DNA of 64,000 bases from Flavobacterium sp. BFFFF1 (GCF_002256285.1 NZ_NKJE01000010.1:62001-126000), one strand, 5' to 3'. Counted from the stretch's first letter, positions 12,801 through 19,655 are shown. Notes: generated by a model not told the origin, from the letters alone. Translations and numbers: made by a program.

Positions 12801-14518
12801 GTATCGTCGCACGTTACGATTTTAACGTGGGAACCCCTGGAGGCAACAATGCCGGATTGACTGCGCTTCCCGCTGTGAATGGAGGCTCGGACTTTGATGG
12901 TACGCTGCACAATTTCACCCTAAATGGGAATTCCAGCAATTGGGTGTTCGGGCATTCATTGCCTTCTTATTGTAATGCTGTGACCGTTTGGAATGGTGCT
13001 GCATGGAGTAATGGTGCCCCGGACAGCAATACGGCTGCAATCATTTCAGGAAACTTTACTTCTGATGGCGACCTGTTTGCGTGTACACTGACCGTTGTAA
13101 ACCATGCTGATGTTCTTGTCAATGATCATGATGATTTCAATATTCAGGGTGTGGTTACAGTTGTGTCCGGAGCCACGTTGACGATTGAAGACGGATCCAG
13201 TTTATTGCAGGGTCTGGATGATGCCAATTCAGGCGATATCATTGTGAAGAAACAGACACAAATGGTTCGTCAGGATTATGTGTACTGGTCTGCACCGGTT
13301 GTCGGCCAAAACCTGAGGGCTTTTTCACCCCAGACATTGCTGAACCGCTTTTACACACTCAACGAAGCCGGGAACAATTTTGCTTCAATTAACCCTGCCG
13401 TTAATAATTTTGAACCTGCGAAAGGATTCATGATCCGAGCCCCAAACAATTTCTTAAATCCGCCGGCTTCCCCTCAGCTTTTCATTGGTACTTTTGAAGG
13501 AGTTGCCAATAATGGACCTGTTGATATTCCAATAACTGTTGATAATCTTGGGTACAATCTTATTGGAAATCCATATCCATCATCCTTAAATGCAGACCTG
13601 TTCATTGCGCAGAACCCCGGGACAATTTATTTCTGGACGCATAGGGCGCAGGGATCGGCTTCCGGCGCAAATTATTGCAGTTATAACACCCTTGGCGGAA
13701 CCGCTGCAATAACTGGGGGTAATGCCCAAAATGGAAGTATTGCGTCTGGGCAGGGATTTATTTTACAGACTTCCGCGGCCGGGAATGCCCATTTCGAGAA
13801 TAGCATGAGGACTGGCAATGATGCTGTTTTCTTCCGATCGGACAACGGGAAGCACCGCATCTGGCTTAATCTCAATAGTAGTGTTTCTCCGATAAACCAG
13901 ATTTTGGTTGGTTACATGGATGGGGCTACCATTGGCGACGATATTGCGATCGATGGAAAGCAGATTGAAGCAGGGACGATGATTTCGAGTACCATTTCCG
14001 GACAAAATTATGTAATTCAGGGAAGGCCATTGCCATTCGAAACAGCCGATGTTGTGCCTCTAAGCTTTGAAGCAACAACAGCCGGAACATTTTCCATTGC
14101 AGTAGACCATGTCGACGGTCTTTTTAGTGGTGAACAGGAAATTTATCTAAGGGATAATTTATTGGGAACTATCCAAAGCATCAAAAACACTGGCTATACC
14201 TTTGCCTCTGATGCCGGCAGTTTTACAAACCGTTTCGAAATACTATACCAGAATGCGCCGTTGTCTGCGGATCATTCTATAGACGAAGAAAATGCTATTG
14301 TGGTGTACAAAGAACAACGTATACTAAAAGTCAACAGTGGAAAACTGCTGATGCATGAGGTAAAGATTTTCGACACTCGGGGCAGGCTGATTTACACCAA
14401 AAATGATATCAATGCCCAGCAGGTAACGCTCGATGACCTGAGGGCAGAAGAGCAGGTCATATTGGTACAGATCATCTCAGATGACAATCGTAAATTCATA
14501 AAAAAAGTAGTCTATTGA
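3884..14518 (+). CDS. Giant LamG / Ig-like repeat T9SS-secreted surface protein (adhesin-like)
   Basis: A 3544-aa exported protein, probably a surface adhesin. The order is: signal peptide (1-21); LamG/concanavalin-like domain (about 24-215, opening ALDFDGNDDYVTV); parallel beta-helix region rich in N-N-T-I turns (about 260-900); IPT/TIG-like domain (about 981-1062); one Ig-like domain; about 12 Ig/PKD-like repeats of about 75 aa (about 1156-2800), each with two Cys and a W-S-P-x-T-G-L core. Three of these are interrupted by jelly-roll-like insertions beginning with a DFE/DFS segment. A second LamG domain (about 2802-2992, SLHFDGIDDYVNM) resembles the first. Then come a domain common in flavobacterial surface proteins and a terminal T9SS sorting domain ending KFIKKVVY. 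The two-Cys repeats should be disulfide-linked outside the cell. It recalls large gliding or biofilm adhesins, but identity with any named one is not claimed. Confidence 0.88.
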   Translation: MKNLYKLIAIFFTGIGIMSGQGIGKALDFDGNDDYVTVASSATPVVGSWTISAWVQPKHATKNMHIFDSRSPSECGFDMQILNGNTIHCDIGNGTSWKTVSADATYNYTPGVWFHVALSVDYFGYYIYVNGKIIASGPLDYTENNVLIDTNHQLQIGRNPNYSTYYRGAIDEVRINRTSGHPSEALMTAEMNSPVYGIPSIVLSYSFNNAATTANGNNPGQTTVVNEANSTRYGTMNAFYLQSDIGNWTTDRDYYSVLVNGTTFYQNLKSAFDAINAGTHTGNVTIQIIRDTNEPDTAQLNGSGTGSASYSSITIKPVGGVQRTINVGGNGIFLSNASNVTIDGLNTDGNSLKIVNANAGFSTIWIHNNANYNTISKCTVLGSGAAGIIKFTNAGSHTINNTITECTIGPFDANIPNYGIYWESNSVYRIRGLNITSNNIYDYGIAGVYGQDGTVNAAINGNKLFQTTPKTISGGHYGIFIGNAYADNQLSTINNNTIGYSSATGAGSYTLTGTGDFKPIAVLNSEATVGTTTIANNTIAGITMSGNFSGEGLAAPFTAIVDYIGGCTIHHNTIGSLSGSSSINFNSTSTSAMEFYGIHKANLGNFDISYNDISGITAISNGQLRMSMIKLASEVSQDAVRYCVGNTVGGITPDAISNLSTTAGSDIVGIYTERSALVSDNTVRNITGKAPDANGRVTGIYAFTTNQYSSDVTVSRNKIYNLTNTSNTPGAINGVEGSSIQAFSVIKFEKNYIHSFNTTAAGAVMSGVKLTGRGNYDVFNNMVSLGINVPTATTIRGVYGPGLNTSTTEVTITNNSFYIGGTQTAGTASSEVINISNINYRRFFNNILVNNRTNAGASGTHYCMNLSVLGTLMYMDRNIYFGNGAGFMVANLNGVNRTTFADYRSNLGPGYNEGGGFFSNPQYLDPANATAPDLHLSTTIPTYAEGNADNDTSYRPAEDIDNEVRSGATDIGADEGNFTAFATPAITNLSTSSGCVGSSLTITGNNFYQVTAVRIGTTNCSITGSTSNSVTVTVPSGASGAVAVDAFTGTGTGGTFTIYSAPVITSQPATPAAVCANYESATISVTAAGGSTYKWRRNGIQLTNTPPFSNVTTSTLTITNPDFSQNGSLYDVLITDAGNCGTVTSNQVTLTVKQRPTIGVSTPVTVCRNTSTTLTATGGVSYTWSPSTGLSATTGASVTATPTATTTYTVTGTNAGGCTNTNSVTVTVNQLPTIDVTPASASVCPGSSATLTASGGISYIWSPATGLNTTTGATVIARPSATTTYTVTGTDSNGCVNTRTVTVSIRTLPAIGVSPTSGSICNGESQTFTASGGVSYTWSPATGLNTTTGNTVIASPTSTTTYTLTGTDANGCVNTTTFTVTLKTPPTVNVSGGGAVCPGSGRTLTASGGSVSYSWSPATGLSAATGASVTASPTSTTTYTVTGTGSNGCTATNTVTVTVNTLPTVNISPSAASVCAGSSVILTANGASTYVWSPATGLNTTTGDTVICSTTTTRTYTVTGTDSNGCINTKTVVVTVNNKPTLNISPAAPTICPGNSVSLTANGATSYTWSPATGLNTTSGATVVASPASTTTYTVTGTDANGCTNTKTVTVTVDTNGSFSFNVASPVICFGNSQPISITGGGAGNSYSWSPSTGLNTTTGASVTASPTTTTTYTAQCTTSAGCTSTRQVTVTVNNPPTVSLNLASATICNGNSVTLIANGATTYSWSPSTGLDTTNGNTVIASPSNTTTYTVTGNSNGCSTTTTITVNVTPHTPATVPFNSATMCSSDAPVQLSVNDPEVGSETTFFTEDFENGGTGWSIDRGASSPTEADWLVEFYDTTTLAKSHIENVLETPVDVRIVSPVFSTVGYSDCKLTFQQYYAGTADVTAVAVEISTDAGAHWNVLYDYINDDIATFDYYDIDLANYSNTPNLQIRFRQVGKNGQNWYVDNVTIRGLPSQTTWSPTAGLYTDSAATAPYTGNGIRYVYAKPNTTTTYTATTPTASGCQPSVNSIAVHVNPSPTMTITGNTSVCQGSSTALHVNGTGAISYDWSPTTGLDTASGTDVVASPSATTTYTVTAVAANGCITTKEVTISVLPYTPATVNTNAVTSCVGAPAVALEVSDPLSTYTLINEDFEDTAPDWENAGWTFNYNGPTGGQAQSPYFTSANSYMATPSFNTTGMTSCVLTFDSFYGSWYSDWFVGVQVTVDNGANWSTLVNYTGNAPDNGHSRQNMTINLDAYTNQPDVKVRFFYGTNGGYVWNIDNVQIEGFASNTIWSPTTGLYTDAAAVIPYTGQKLDKVFAQPASTTVYTADTTVPNGCRTINTINVTVATPPTLSISGNTDSCIGQGTVLSATGADTYSWSPSIGLNTDTGSTVIADPSSTTTYTVTGTKDGCSSTQTITVTAHTPIAATVPYPSIAKCGATGPVALTVNDPDPPLMLIDQDFSGNPSDWTIITAPTAGAGWGYQNFGAGREAIAQRDSGDMDSQLISPTVNTMGLEALALDFDYDYFSGSGNYNIAAVEVSGDNGATWDQLANYEGSFVSGMHARFDLQAYVNRPAVTIRFNYVSATTQVWRLDNIKLGSKAKYSSWSPLSDLYTDASATTPYNGELLDTVYADPTATTVYTVTTTADSGCATTNTISVNVGAAPHITVSDDKTICEGGTGVTLTASGAVNYVWSPSTGLNTTTGDTVIANPLSTTTYTVTADNGGCTTIENITVTVNPYTLDVSPSSAVIANNDSVTLQASGALTYSWSPSTGLNTAFGETVVASPSSSTTYTVTGITASGCKFTKSVTVIVNQPTFTDNSLHFDGIDDYVNMPNSPVTVSANFTIEGWFKPEEATKRMHVFSTRGGGDQSFDLQITDGHIFHADLGTGGNWENTAADIDHGYAADTWMHIACVVTPEKYRLYVNGALVGEIDVNANILLLDGNHFLSLGNSQTESTFFKGNIDDVRIYNTVRSDAEIQSDMNSGVPGSGIVARYDFNVGTPGGNNAGLTALPAVNGGSDFDGTLHNFTLNGNSSNWVFGHSLPSYCNAVTVWNGAAWSNGAPDSNTAAIISGNFTSDGDLFACTLTVVNHADVLVNDHDDFNIQGVVTVVSGATLTIEDGSSLLQGLDDANSGDIIVKKQTQMVRQDYVYWSAPVVGQNLRAFSPQTLLNRFYTLNEAGNNFASINPAVNNFEPAKGFMIRAPNNFLNPPASPQLFIGTFEGVANNGPVDIPITVDNLGYNLIGNPYPSSLNADLFIAQNPGTIYFWTHRAQGSASGANYCSYNTLGGTAAITGGNAQNGSIASGQGFILQTSAAGNAHFENSMRTGNDAVFFRSDNGKHRIWLNLNSSVSPINQILVGYMDGATIGDDIAIDGKQIEAGTMISSTISGQNYVIQGRPLPFETADVVPLSFEATTAGTFSIAVDHVDGLFSGEQEIYLRDNLLGTIQSIKNTGYTFASDAGSFTNRFEILYQNAPLSADHSIDEENAIVVYKEQRILKVNSGKLLMHEVKIFDTRGRLIYTKNDINAQQVTLDDLRAEEQVILVQIISDDNRKFIKKVVY
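7350..12285 (+). repeat. Tandem Ig-like coding repeats within the giant surface protein
   Basis: About 12 in-frame units of roughly 225 bp encode the pattern C-x-G-x-S-x-x-L-T-A, then W-S-P-x-T-G-L, then T-T-T-Y-T-V-T-G and N-G-C. The first eight are almost directly tandem. The last ones alternate with about 450-bp insertions (starting near 9220, 10180 and 11110). The DNA identity between units is high enough for recombination to change copy number. Confidence 0.85.
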
Positions 14519-14538
14519 TCCATACTAAGATGGGAGGG

Positions 14539-14570
14539 AACTCCTGCTCTGGAAACAGGCGGGAGTTTTG
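14539..14570 (+). terminator. Rho-independent terminator-like hairpin after the giant gene
   Basis: AACTCCTGC pairs with GCGGGAGTT (one G-T wobble) across an 11-nt loop, followed by a short T-rich stretch, 20 nt after the stop codon. Confidence 0.6.
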
Positions 14571-14664
14571 TATTCGAAAGAACCATACAAAGTTAAAAAC
14601 CAGAATCTAAATCAATCCCTAAAAATGCCCTTTAAAGGGTATTTTTTCGTGCTATGCATTTGTA

Positions 14665-14672
14665 TACATTTG
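14665..14672 (+). promoter_or_regulatory. Candidate -7 box for the nuclease gene
   Basis: TACATTTG matches TAnnTTTG exactly, 29 bp upstream of the ATG at 14701. A T-rich tract (TTTTTTCG, about 14642) lies near the expected -33 position. Confidence 0.45.
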
Positions 14673-14700
14673 AGGCATACTTTCCTAATTCGATAATCAC

Positions 14701-15324
14701 ATGAACATCAAAAAAATGCTTCTCGTCACCCTGCTTTTTTCACTGCAGGCATATCCACAGTTAAAGACAGACACCATCATCAACACCGGCGTGTACAAGT
14801 CATATTTCTGTTACGAGGTCAAAGAGCCATTGTACGTCACCTATACTTTATACAAAGGCGGCGGTGATTGTGACCGCGGAAAAGAGCATTTCAGCTTTAA
14901 GAAATGCGGAATAAAGTCGGGCGCAGATAAAGACTATGCCGGAACCAGTTATGACAAAGGACATCTTGTTAATGCAGAAGATTTTGCATTCGACTGTGCC
15001 AAAGAGGAAACTACATTTTGTTATTACAATTGCCTGCCGCAAACTGTCGCACTTAACCGCGGCATTTGGAAAACCTGGGAGGAAAGGATCCGTGATAAAT
15101 CCCAGCAAACAAAGTTGTTCATTGTAACCGGGGGTATTTATGGCACTAAAACAATTGGCGAAAACAAGATCGGCGTTCCGGATTACTGTTATAAAATCGT
15201 ACTTGATGCTAAAACCCAGAAAATCCTGTGGTGCCTGCTCTTTCCAAATGACGACAGCAAATCAGTACAGGAAGTGTCTTTAGCCGCTTTAAAAAAGAAA
15301 TTGGGCTATAAGCTAGTGCCTTAA
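14701..15324 (+). CDS. Secreted DNA/RNA non-specific endonuclease (NUC family)
   Basis: Exported nuclease of 207 aa. After a signal peptide (MNIKKMLLVTLLFSLQAYPQ) the catalytic region has SYDKGHLVNAEDFAFD, a variant of the DRGH motif with the general-base His. It continues with NCLPQTVALNRGIWKTWEERIR, which supplies the Mg-binding Asn and the conserved W and E of the beta-beta-alpha-metal NUC1 family. It is shorter than Serratia-type nucleases but matches compact Bacteroidota members. Several Cys pairs fit a secreted, disulfide-stabilised enzyme. It has its own promoter-like sequence and stands alone, so nutrient (nucleic acid) scavenging is the likely use. Confidence 0.85.
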   Translation: MNIKKMLLVTLLFSLQAYPQLKTDTIINTGVYKSYFCYEVKEPLYVTYTLYKGGGDCDRGKEHFSFKKCGIKSGADKDYAGTSYDKGHLVNAEDFAFDCAKEETTFCYYNCLPQTVALNRGIWKTWEERIRDKSQQTKLFIVTGGIYGTKTIGENKIGVPDYCYKIVLDAKTQKILWCLLFPNDDSKSVQEVSLAALKKKLGYKLVP

Positions 15325-15420
15325 TGACGATAATTCTACAACAAATGGCGTAAATCCCGTAAGAGGTTTTCGTGGACAGCATACTAATTTTACAACATAT
15401 AAACCAAAAATAGTATAGCC

Positions 15421-15879
15421 ATGAAAAAAATAGCAATAACATTGATCGCTGCCCTCGCCATCATGTCATGTAAGAACGCTGCAAAAGAACAGGCAGAAAT
15501 GGAACAGGCCAAACAGGCAACAATAGATTCCATTAGGATGGAAGTCGCAAAACAGGAAGCGGAAGAAGCACAGCAAAGGACGATAGACTCGATGAAGGCG
15601 GTAGCAGAAACGCAGCGTCTACAACAACAGGCCGTGGCTGGGAATGCTTCTTCATCCACCTCAACCTCCAGTTCCACCACAACGACAACCAAGAAAAAAG
15701 GCTGGAGCAATACTGCCAAGGGTGCCGTAATTGGTGCTGGAGTTGGTGCCGTGACCGGGGCTGTTGTTTCGAAACATAAAAAAGGTCAGGGTGCAATCAT
15801 CGGTGGTGCTGCTGGCGCCATTTTAGGAGCTGGTGTAGGTTCCACAATCGACCAGAAGAAAAAAACCAGCGGGCAGTAA
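15421..15879 (+). CDS. Glycine-zipper lipoprotein
   Basis: A 152-aa lipoprotein. The N-terminus MKKIAITLIAALAIMSCKN has a lipobox ending in Cys. Residues about 20-65 are a charged, probably coiled-coil stretch rich in A, E, Q and M. A Ser/Thr run (SSSTSTSSSTTTTTKKKG) follows as a linker. The C-terminal half carries alternating glycines (GAVIGAGVGAVTGAVV, then GAIIGGAAGAILGAGVG), a double glycine-zipper membrane hairpin as in YMGG/Rick_17kDa-type proteins. It probably sits in the outer membrane and is often stress-induced in this phylum. The exact function is unknown. Confidence 0.8.
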   Translation: MKKIAITLIAALAIMSCKNAAKEQAEMEQAKQATIDSIRMEVAKQEAEEAQQRTIDSMKAVAETQRLQQQAVAGNASSSTSTSSSTTTTTKKKGWSNTAKGAVIGAGVGAVTGAVVSKHKKGQGAIIGGAAGAILGAGVGSTIDQKKKTSGQ

Positions 15880-15905
15880 GATTGCACGGCCGCCAAATAT
15901 TACAC

Positions 15906-15940
15906 GAAAAAACCGGAACTGATTTAGTCCCGGTTTTTTC
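15906..15940. terminator. Strong bidirectional terminator
   Basis: A perfect 11-bp inverted repeat (GAAAAAACCGG / CCGGTTTTTTC) with a 13-nt loop lies between the convergent lipoprotein and DUF3050 genes. It gives T-runs on both strands. Confidence 0.85.
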
Positions 15941-15957
15941 ATTTTTAGAAAGTATTG

Positions 15958-16749
15958 TTACAACACTTCAGCGTGTTTCCGCAGCATGATCTCACGGCAG
16001 GCACCATCCCATAGCGCAAGCCTCTTTTGAAGCGAAGTCACAGTCGCTTCCAGTGCTTCGTCCCAAAACGCCTCATTGTCCCCACAAAGTTTTGATGTCA
16101 TGTCTAATGCCAGATGGCTGTGGTGGTCGCCGTCTACTTCAATATGGCGTTCGAGGTAATATTTAAAAATCGATACACTGTCAGGGAATTGCCGGTGCAT
16201 GTCATTGACAAGCGAAATAAACATGCCCGGAATCAGGTCTTCGCGGCCAAACGTGAATATCGCCGATTGCAGGTGATTTTTGCCACTGTTGATGATTTCA
16301 AACGTAAAATCGACAAACGCTTTCGCTTCAGCAGGCGTTTCCGAAGTTCGGTGTGCCTGCTCAAAATCCGACGTGGCTTGCAATACGGAAGTAAAGGTTT
16401 CGATTTGGGACAGGTCGGCACCGCATTGGCGCATCGCTTCAAGGTACAACTCAAAATGGCTTTTGCGGTTCCCTTCGGGATCGATATCTGATTCCTCGCC
16501 GGCTACGATTTCATTGATCAGGAACCGGGTATCAGCGTCGCCCACAGGAAACCAGGGCACCGATGTACAGGTTAAATTGCGTTGCAGGGATTTTAATAAA
16601 GACATGAAATCCCAAACCGCATAGATATGGTATTTCATAAATGTTTGCAGGTCCTCAACGTCTTTAATGGCTGAGTACACCTGGTGGTTCACAATGGCGT
16701 CCCGAAGCGGCGCAATGGTGTTGTTGATTTTTGTTACGTGGGAGTTCAT
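15958..16749 (-). CDS. DUF3050 family protein (heme-oxygenase-like fold)
   Basis: A 263-aa soluble protein matching the DUF3050 family by its N-terminal pattern: YSAIKDVEDLQTFMKYHIYAVWDFMSLLK, then LTCTSVPWFPVGD, then FLINEIVAGEESD. The conserved H in MKYH and the later H/E residues (ERHIEVDGDHHSHLAL, with several His and acids) resemble metal-ligand positions of heme-oxygenase-like diiron proteins. No enzymatic activity is established for the family as far as I know. It has its own promoter box and is transcribed away from the BON/Dps stress genes. Confidence 0.8.
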   Translation of the reverse strand: MNSHVTKINNTIAPLRDAIVNHQVYSAIKDVEDLQTFMKYHIYAVWDFMSLLKSLQRNLTCTSVPWFPVGDADTRFLINEIVAGEESDIDPEGNRKSHFELYLEAMRQCGADLSQIETFTSVLQATSDFEQAHRTSETPAEAKAFVDFTFEIINSGKNHLQSAIFTFGREDLIPGMFISLVNDMHRQFPDSVSIFKYYLERHIEVDGDHHSHLALDMTSKLCGDNEAFWDEALEATVTSLQKRLALWDGACREIMLRKHAEVL

Positions 16750-16765
16750 AAGCTAATTTTTTTAG

Positions 16766-16773
16766 CAAAGGTA
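16766..16773 (-). promoter_or_regulatory. Candidate -7 box for the DUF3050 gene
   Basis: Reads TACCTTTG on the minus strand, an exact TAnnTTTG match, 17 bp upstream of the ATG. This implies a very short leader. Confidence 0.45.
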
Positions 16774-16887
16774 CGAAAGCACGCGCAAAAACTAAATCAT
16801 TGCAAGCTGTTTTGGATTGATTTTAATGTACAAAAAACGCATACTAGATTACTAGTGGACGCATCGTATCCACGTCCAGCGCACAGT

Positions 16888-18069
16888 TCATATCGGAAAA
16901 GTTAAAGTGAATAAAGTACCTTCTTCCTTATTGCTTACGAATGCCACGTGTCCGTTCATGAGTTTAATGTATCGGGCGACAATATTGAGTCCAAGTCCCG
17001 TTCCGGGAATATTACCGATATTATGCGCCCTGAAAAAGGGTTGAAAAAGGTGCTCCTGGTCTTCTTCAGGAATGCCAATCCCCCGGTCAAGCACGTTTAT
17101 GATGCAGTGGCTTTCATTGATGGTGGTATTAAGTAAAATGATGCCGTCGTCACCGGAATATTTAATGGCGTTAGTCACCAGGTTAATGATGCAGTTTTTA
17201 AGCAGGTTCTGATCTAGTGAAATCATCAGGTTACCATGATGCGTAAATTGTATCCGTTGGCCATTTTTGGTGAGCAATTGCATCTCCTCGGTAATATCAG
17301 CGGCGAACTCGAAAAGGTTAAAGGGTATGGGGATTGACTGTATTTTGCCGAATTCCAGCTGCTCGATGTACAGGAAGTCATTCAGCACCATGTTCAGGTT
17401 TGTTACCGAATTCACGATTTTTCCGACATGTTTATTAATCTTAACATCTTCGTAAGTCTCAGCATATTTGTCAATCAGTGATGCAGATAGCTGGATGGTG
17501 CTCAAAGGGGTGCGGAATTCGTGCGATGCCATCGAAAGGAACCTGTTTTTAAGTAGGCCAAATTCTTTTTCTTTTTCGAGTGCGGCGCTGACCTTTCCCT
17601 TCGATTTTTCCAACGCCCGTATAGTGTTGTTTAAGGTCTTTGTGCGCTCTTCTACCAGTTCCTCCAGGTGCGAAGCATAGTTTTTCAACCGTACCTCATC
17701 GGTTTTTTGCTGGGTAAGATCATGGATAAATCCCGCATAGATCTTTCGGCCTGAGTATTTCACCTCGCTGACGCCCAGCTTAAATGGGAATTGGTATCCT
17801 TCTTTCGTCCTGCCCGTCAATTCGCGCCCGATGCCGATGATGTGTGCCTGCCCGGTCTCGTTGTAATGTTGTAAGTGTTTATCATGGTCTTCCCGCTCCG
17901 GTGACGGCATCAGCATGGAAATGTTGTTGCCGAGTACTTCGTATTCCGCATAGGCAAAGAGCCTACAGGCAGCCGGATTGATACTTTCTATCGTACCGCG
18001 TTCATCGATTGTAATAATGCCATCTATCGCATTGTGCACGAGGGCATGTAACAGGGCGGCATTTTCCAT
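16888..18069 (-). CDS. PAS-domain sensor histidine kinase
   Basis: Soluble histidine kinase of about 393 aa. A PAS domain (about residues 5-125, ALVHNAIDGIITIDERGTIE) with a PAC-like tail is followed by a coiled-coil linker (LEELVEERTKTL). The HisKA box is FLSMASHEFRTPLSTIQL, and the HATPase has N-box NLVTNAIKYSG, G1 DRGIGIPEED and G2 GTGLGLNIV. All catalytic motifs are intact. No transmembrane segment is predicted from the ATG at 18069. An in-frame start at 18162 would add about 31 residues that look unrelated to PAS. The domain is similar in plan to FixL-type redox or oxygen sensors, but a heme-binding His cannot be asserted. The partner regulator is not in the window. Confidence 0.85.
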   Translation of the reverse strand: MENAALLHALVHNAIDGIITIDERGTIESINPAACRLFAYAEYEVLGNNISMLMPSPEREDHDKHLQHYNETGQAHIIGIGRELTGRTKEGYQFPFKLGVSEVKYSGRKIYAGFIHDLTQQKTDEVRLKNYASHLEELVEERTKTLNNTIRALEKSKGKVSAALEKEKEFGLLKNRFLSMASHEFRTPLSTIQLSASLIDKYAETYEDVKINKHVGKIVNSVTNLNMVLNDFLYIEQLEFGKIQSIPIPFNLFEFAADITEEMQLLTKNGQRIQFTHHGNLMISLDQNLLKNCIINLVTNAIKYSGDDGIILLNTTINESHCIINVLDRGIGIPEEDQEHLFQPFFRAHNIGNIPGTGLGLNIVARYIKLMNGHVAFVSNKEEGTLFTLTFPI

Positions 18070-18219
18070 GAACATTGGTGAGCCAAATAATATCGGTTCA
18101 GGGTAAATGTAGGCTTTTAAAATGGGAAGTTTGATTTTAATAACGTTTAAAAATGATCGCATTGCAGTGCTTTGGTCAGGAATTACGCGTCGGCCAGGTC
18201 ATCTCTCAAGGGCCAAAAT

Positions 18220-18984
18220 ATGACGCACATCACTAATCAGCCTGACATTCCTCATTATAAAATAGCCCATTTAATTGCACCTTTACTACTGGCGGACGAG
18301 GATTGCAAACCGCTTTTTAAAAAAGACAGGATGAGCGAGGATACGATTTTAAAGGAAAAAGTGATCGACGAACTGAAATGCAGGTTGTTGCATATAGCCA
18401 GCAAAATCAATGTGTCTGATTTTAACGGCAGGATTACTTTGACGGGTAACGTGAATGAGCGCGCTGATAAGTCAGAAGCAGAGACCATTGCGCGGAGTAT
18501 GGCAGGTGTAACATCGGTTGTCAATGAGATCGATGTGATTGCCAATCCGTGGGAGGAAAAGAGAGACATTGAGATTGCCGCCGAGTTGATCAACGTCTTC
18601 CGGTGGAACTGGAATACTTTGAATGACAATATTGCGGCTACCGTTGTAAATGGGTGGGTGACACTTTCCGGGGAACTCGAATGGAACTACCAGAAAGAAG
18701 CGGCAAAGGTGGCTGCGGGCAATTTAATTGGAGTCAAAGGGGTGACAAATAATATTTCGATCCGCACTGCAAATGACGTAGAGGTTCACCGGGAAACCAT
18801 TGAAAGGGCGTTGAAAAGCCATGCAGAAGTTGACGTTGAACATATCGCCGTAACGGTATCAGGACATGACCTGACGCTTTCGGGCAGTGTCGACTCATTG
18901 TACCAAAAGGAACTGGCCGGCCGGATTGCGTGGAAGGCGCCCGGCGTCATCCATGTGAATAATGAGCTCATTGTTGACGAATAA
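18220..18984 (+). CDS. BON-domain protein, three BON repeats (OsmY-like)
   Basis: Contains three BON domains (about 50 aa each): DFNGRITLTGNVNERADKSEAE, NGWVTLSGELEWNYQKEAAK and GHDLTLSGSVDSLYQKELAG, each ending in a GVxxVxNEI/NNI strand. BON domains bind phospholipid and occur in osmotic and envelope stress proteins. The protein is closely related to the one at 20774, including the shared core GELEWNYQKEAAK. No signal peptide is seen, so it may be cytoplasmic or peripheral. Start choice: ATG 18220 gives 254 aa. ATG 18331, preceded by a purine-rich AAAAGACAGG, aligns better with the start of its paralogue and may be the real one. Confidence 0.8.
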   Translation: MTHITNQPDIPHYKIAHLIAPLLLADEDCKPLFKKDRMSEDTILKEKVIDELKCRLLHIASKINVSDFNGRITLTGNVNERADKSEAETIARSMAGVTSVVNEIDVIANPWEEKRDIEIAAELINVFRWNWNTLNDNIAATVVNGWVTLSGELEWNYQKEAAKVAAGNLIGVKGVTNNISIRTANDVEVHRETIERALKSHAEVDVEHIAVTVSGHDLTLSGSVDSLYQKELAGRIAWKAPGVIHVNNELIVDE

Positions 18985-19041
18985 TAAGCCGTTAACCACT
19001 AAAATATACACAAGTATTTATTCGTATTAAAACCAAATATC

Positions 19042-19440
19042 ATGAAAACCCTTAAAAAATTAGGCATCTGGATGGATCATTCCAATGCAAACCTGATCGA
19101 ATTTTCGGACGAAGTGAAACCTACGAGGACCATTTCGGCAGACTTTGACAACAGGGATATGGAAGAAACGCTGCAGCGGAGCGAAAATGAAATGCACAAC
19201 AAGCAACAGCATAAACAGGGTTCCTATTACAAAGACCTAGCCGCCGAAATCAGGAATTTTAATGAAGTGCTGCTGTTCGGGCCAACTTCGGCAAAAGCAG
19301 AATTACTGAATTTTTTGAGAAAGGACCATCGTTTTGCCGACATTAAGATCGAATTGCATAACGCCGATAAAATGACAGACAAACAGCAGCACGCGTTTGT
19401 GCGGGATCATTTTAAACGTTTCGAAATTAAAACGCTGTAA
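19042..19440 (+). CDS. Small conserved protein resembling an eRF1-like (baeRF) C-terminal domain
   Basis: A 132-aa soluble protein. It opens KLGIWMDHSNANLIEF, a strand-turn seen at the start of bacterial and archaeal eRF1-like stress proteins. It contains EVLLFGPTSAKAELLNFLRKD, a loop-helix resembling the GPG/GPxxAK segment of eRF1 domain 3, and ends with an RDHFKRF helix. The middle is Lys/His/Gln-rich and probably disordered. It sits between two BON genes in the stress cluster. The family assignment is by eye and moderate. The function is unknown, perhaps ribosome-associated stress. Confidence 0.6.
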   Translation: MKTLKKLGIWMDHSNANLIEFSDEVKPTRTISADFDNRDMEETLQRSENEMHNKQQHKQGSYYKDLAAEIRNFNEVLLFGPTSAKAELLNFLRKDHRFADIKIELHNADKMTDKQQHAFVRDHFKRFEIKTL

Positions 19441-19472
19441 AGCCAGATATTATTTAATTAAAATCCAATGTA

Positions 19473-19586
19473 ATGATGAAAACAGTATTTGCGGCCATTT
19501 TTTTGAGTGCTGCAGCAGCAACATTCCTGATGAACCATTTTGGTAGAACCGCAAGGAAAATCAACAAACGTAACGCGCGGAAATAG
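19473..19586 (+). CDS. 37-aa single-pass membrane peptide
   Basis: A short open frame that begins MMKTVFAAIFLSAAAATF. One hydrophobic helix (residues about 4-20) is followed by a strongly basic tail (R/K at 9 of the last 13 positions, ending KRNARK). It lies 32 nt after the eRF1-like gene and 69 nt before D-lactate dehydrogenase, on the same strand. The helix-plus-basic-tail composition is typical of small stress membrane proteins. The call rests on composition, position and intact reading frame only. Confidence 0.5.
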   Translation: MMKTVFAAIFLSAAAATFLMNHFGRTARKINKRNARK

Positions 19587-19655
19587 TGATTCCTGCTTAA
19601 AAACGACTATCATAAGACAGCCATTTATTTTTTTAACCCTGTAACACCAACCAAT

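Noticed and set aside
16840-16880. Possible terminator hairpin GTGGA/TCCAC after the PAS kinase
   Set aside because: Only 5 bp with a 9-nt loop and no T-run, below what I would call a terminator.
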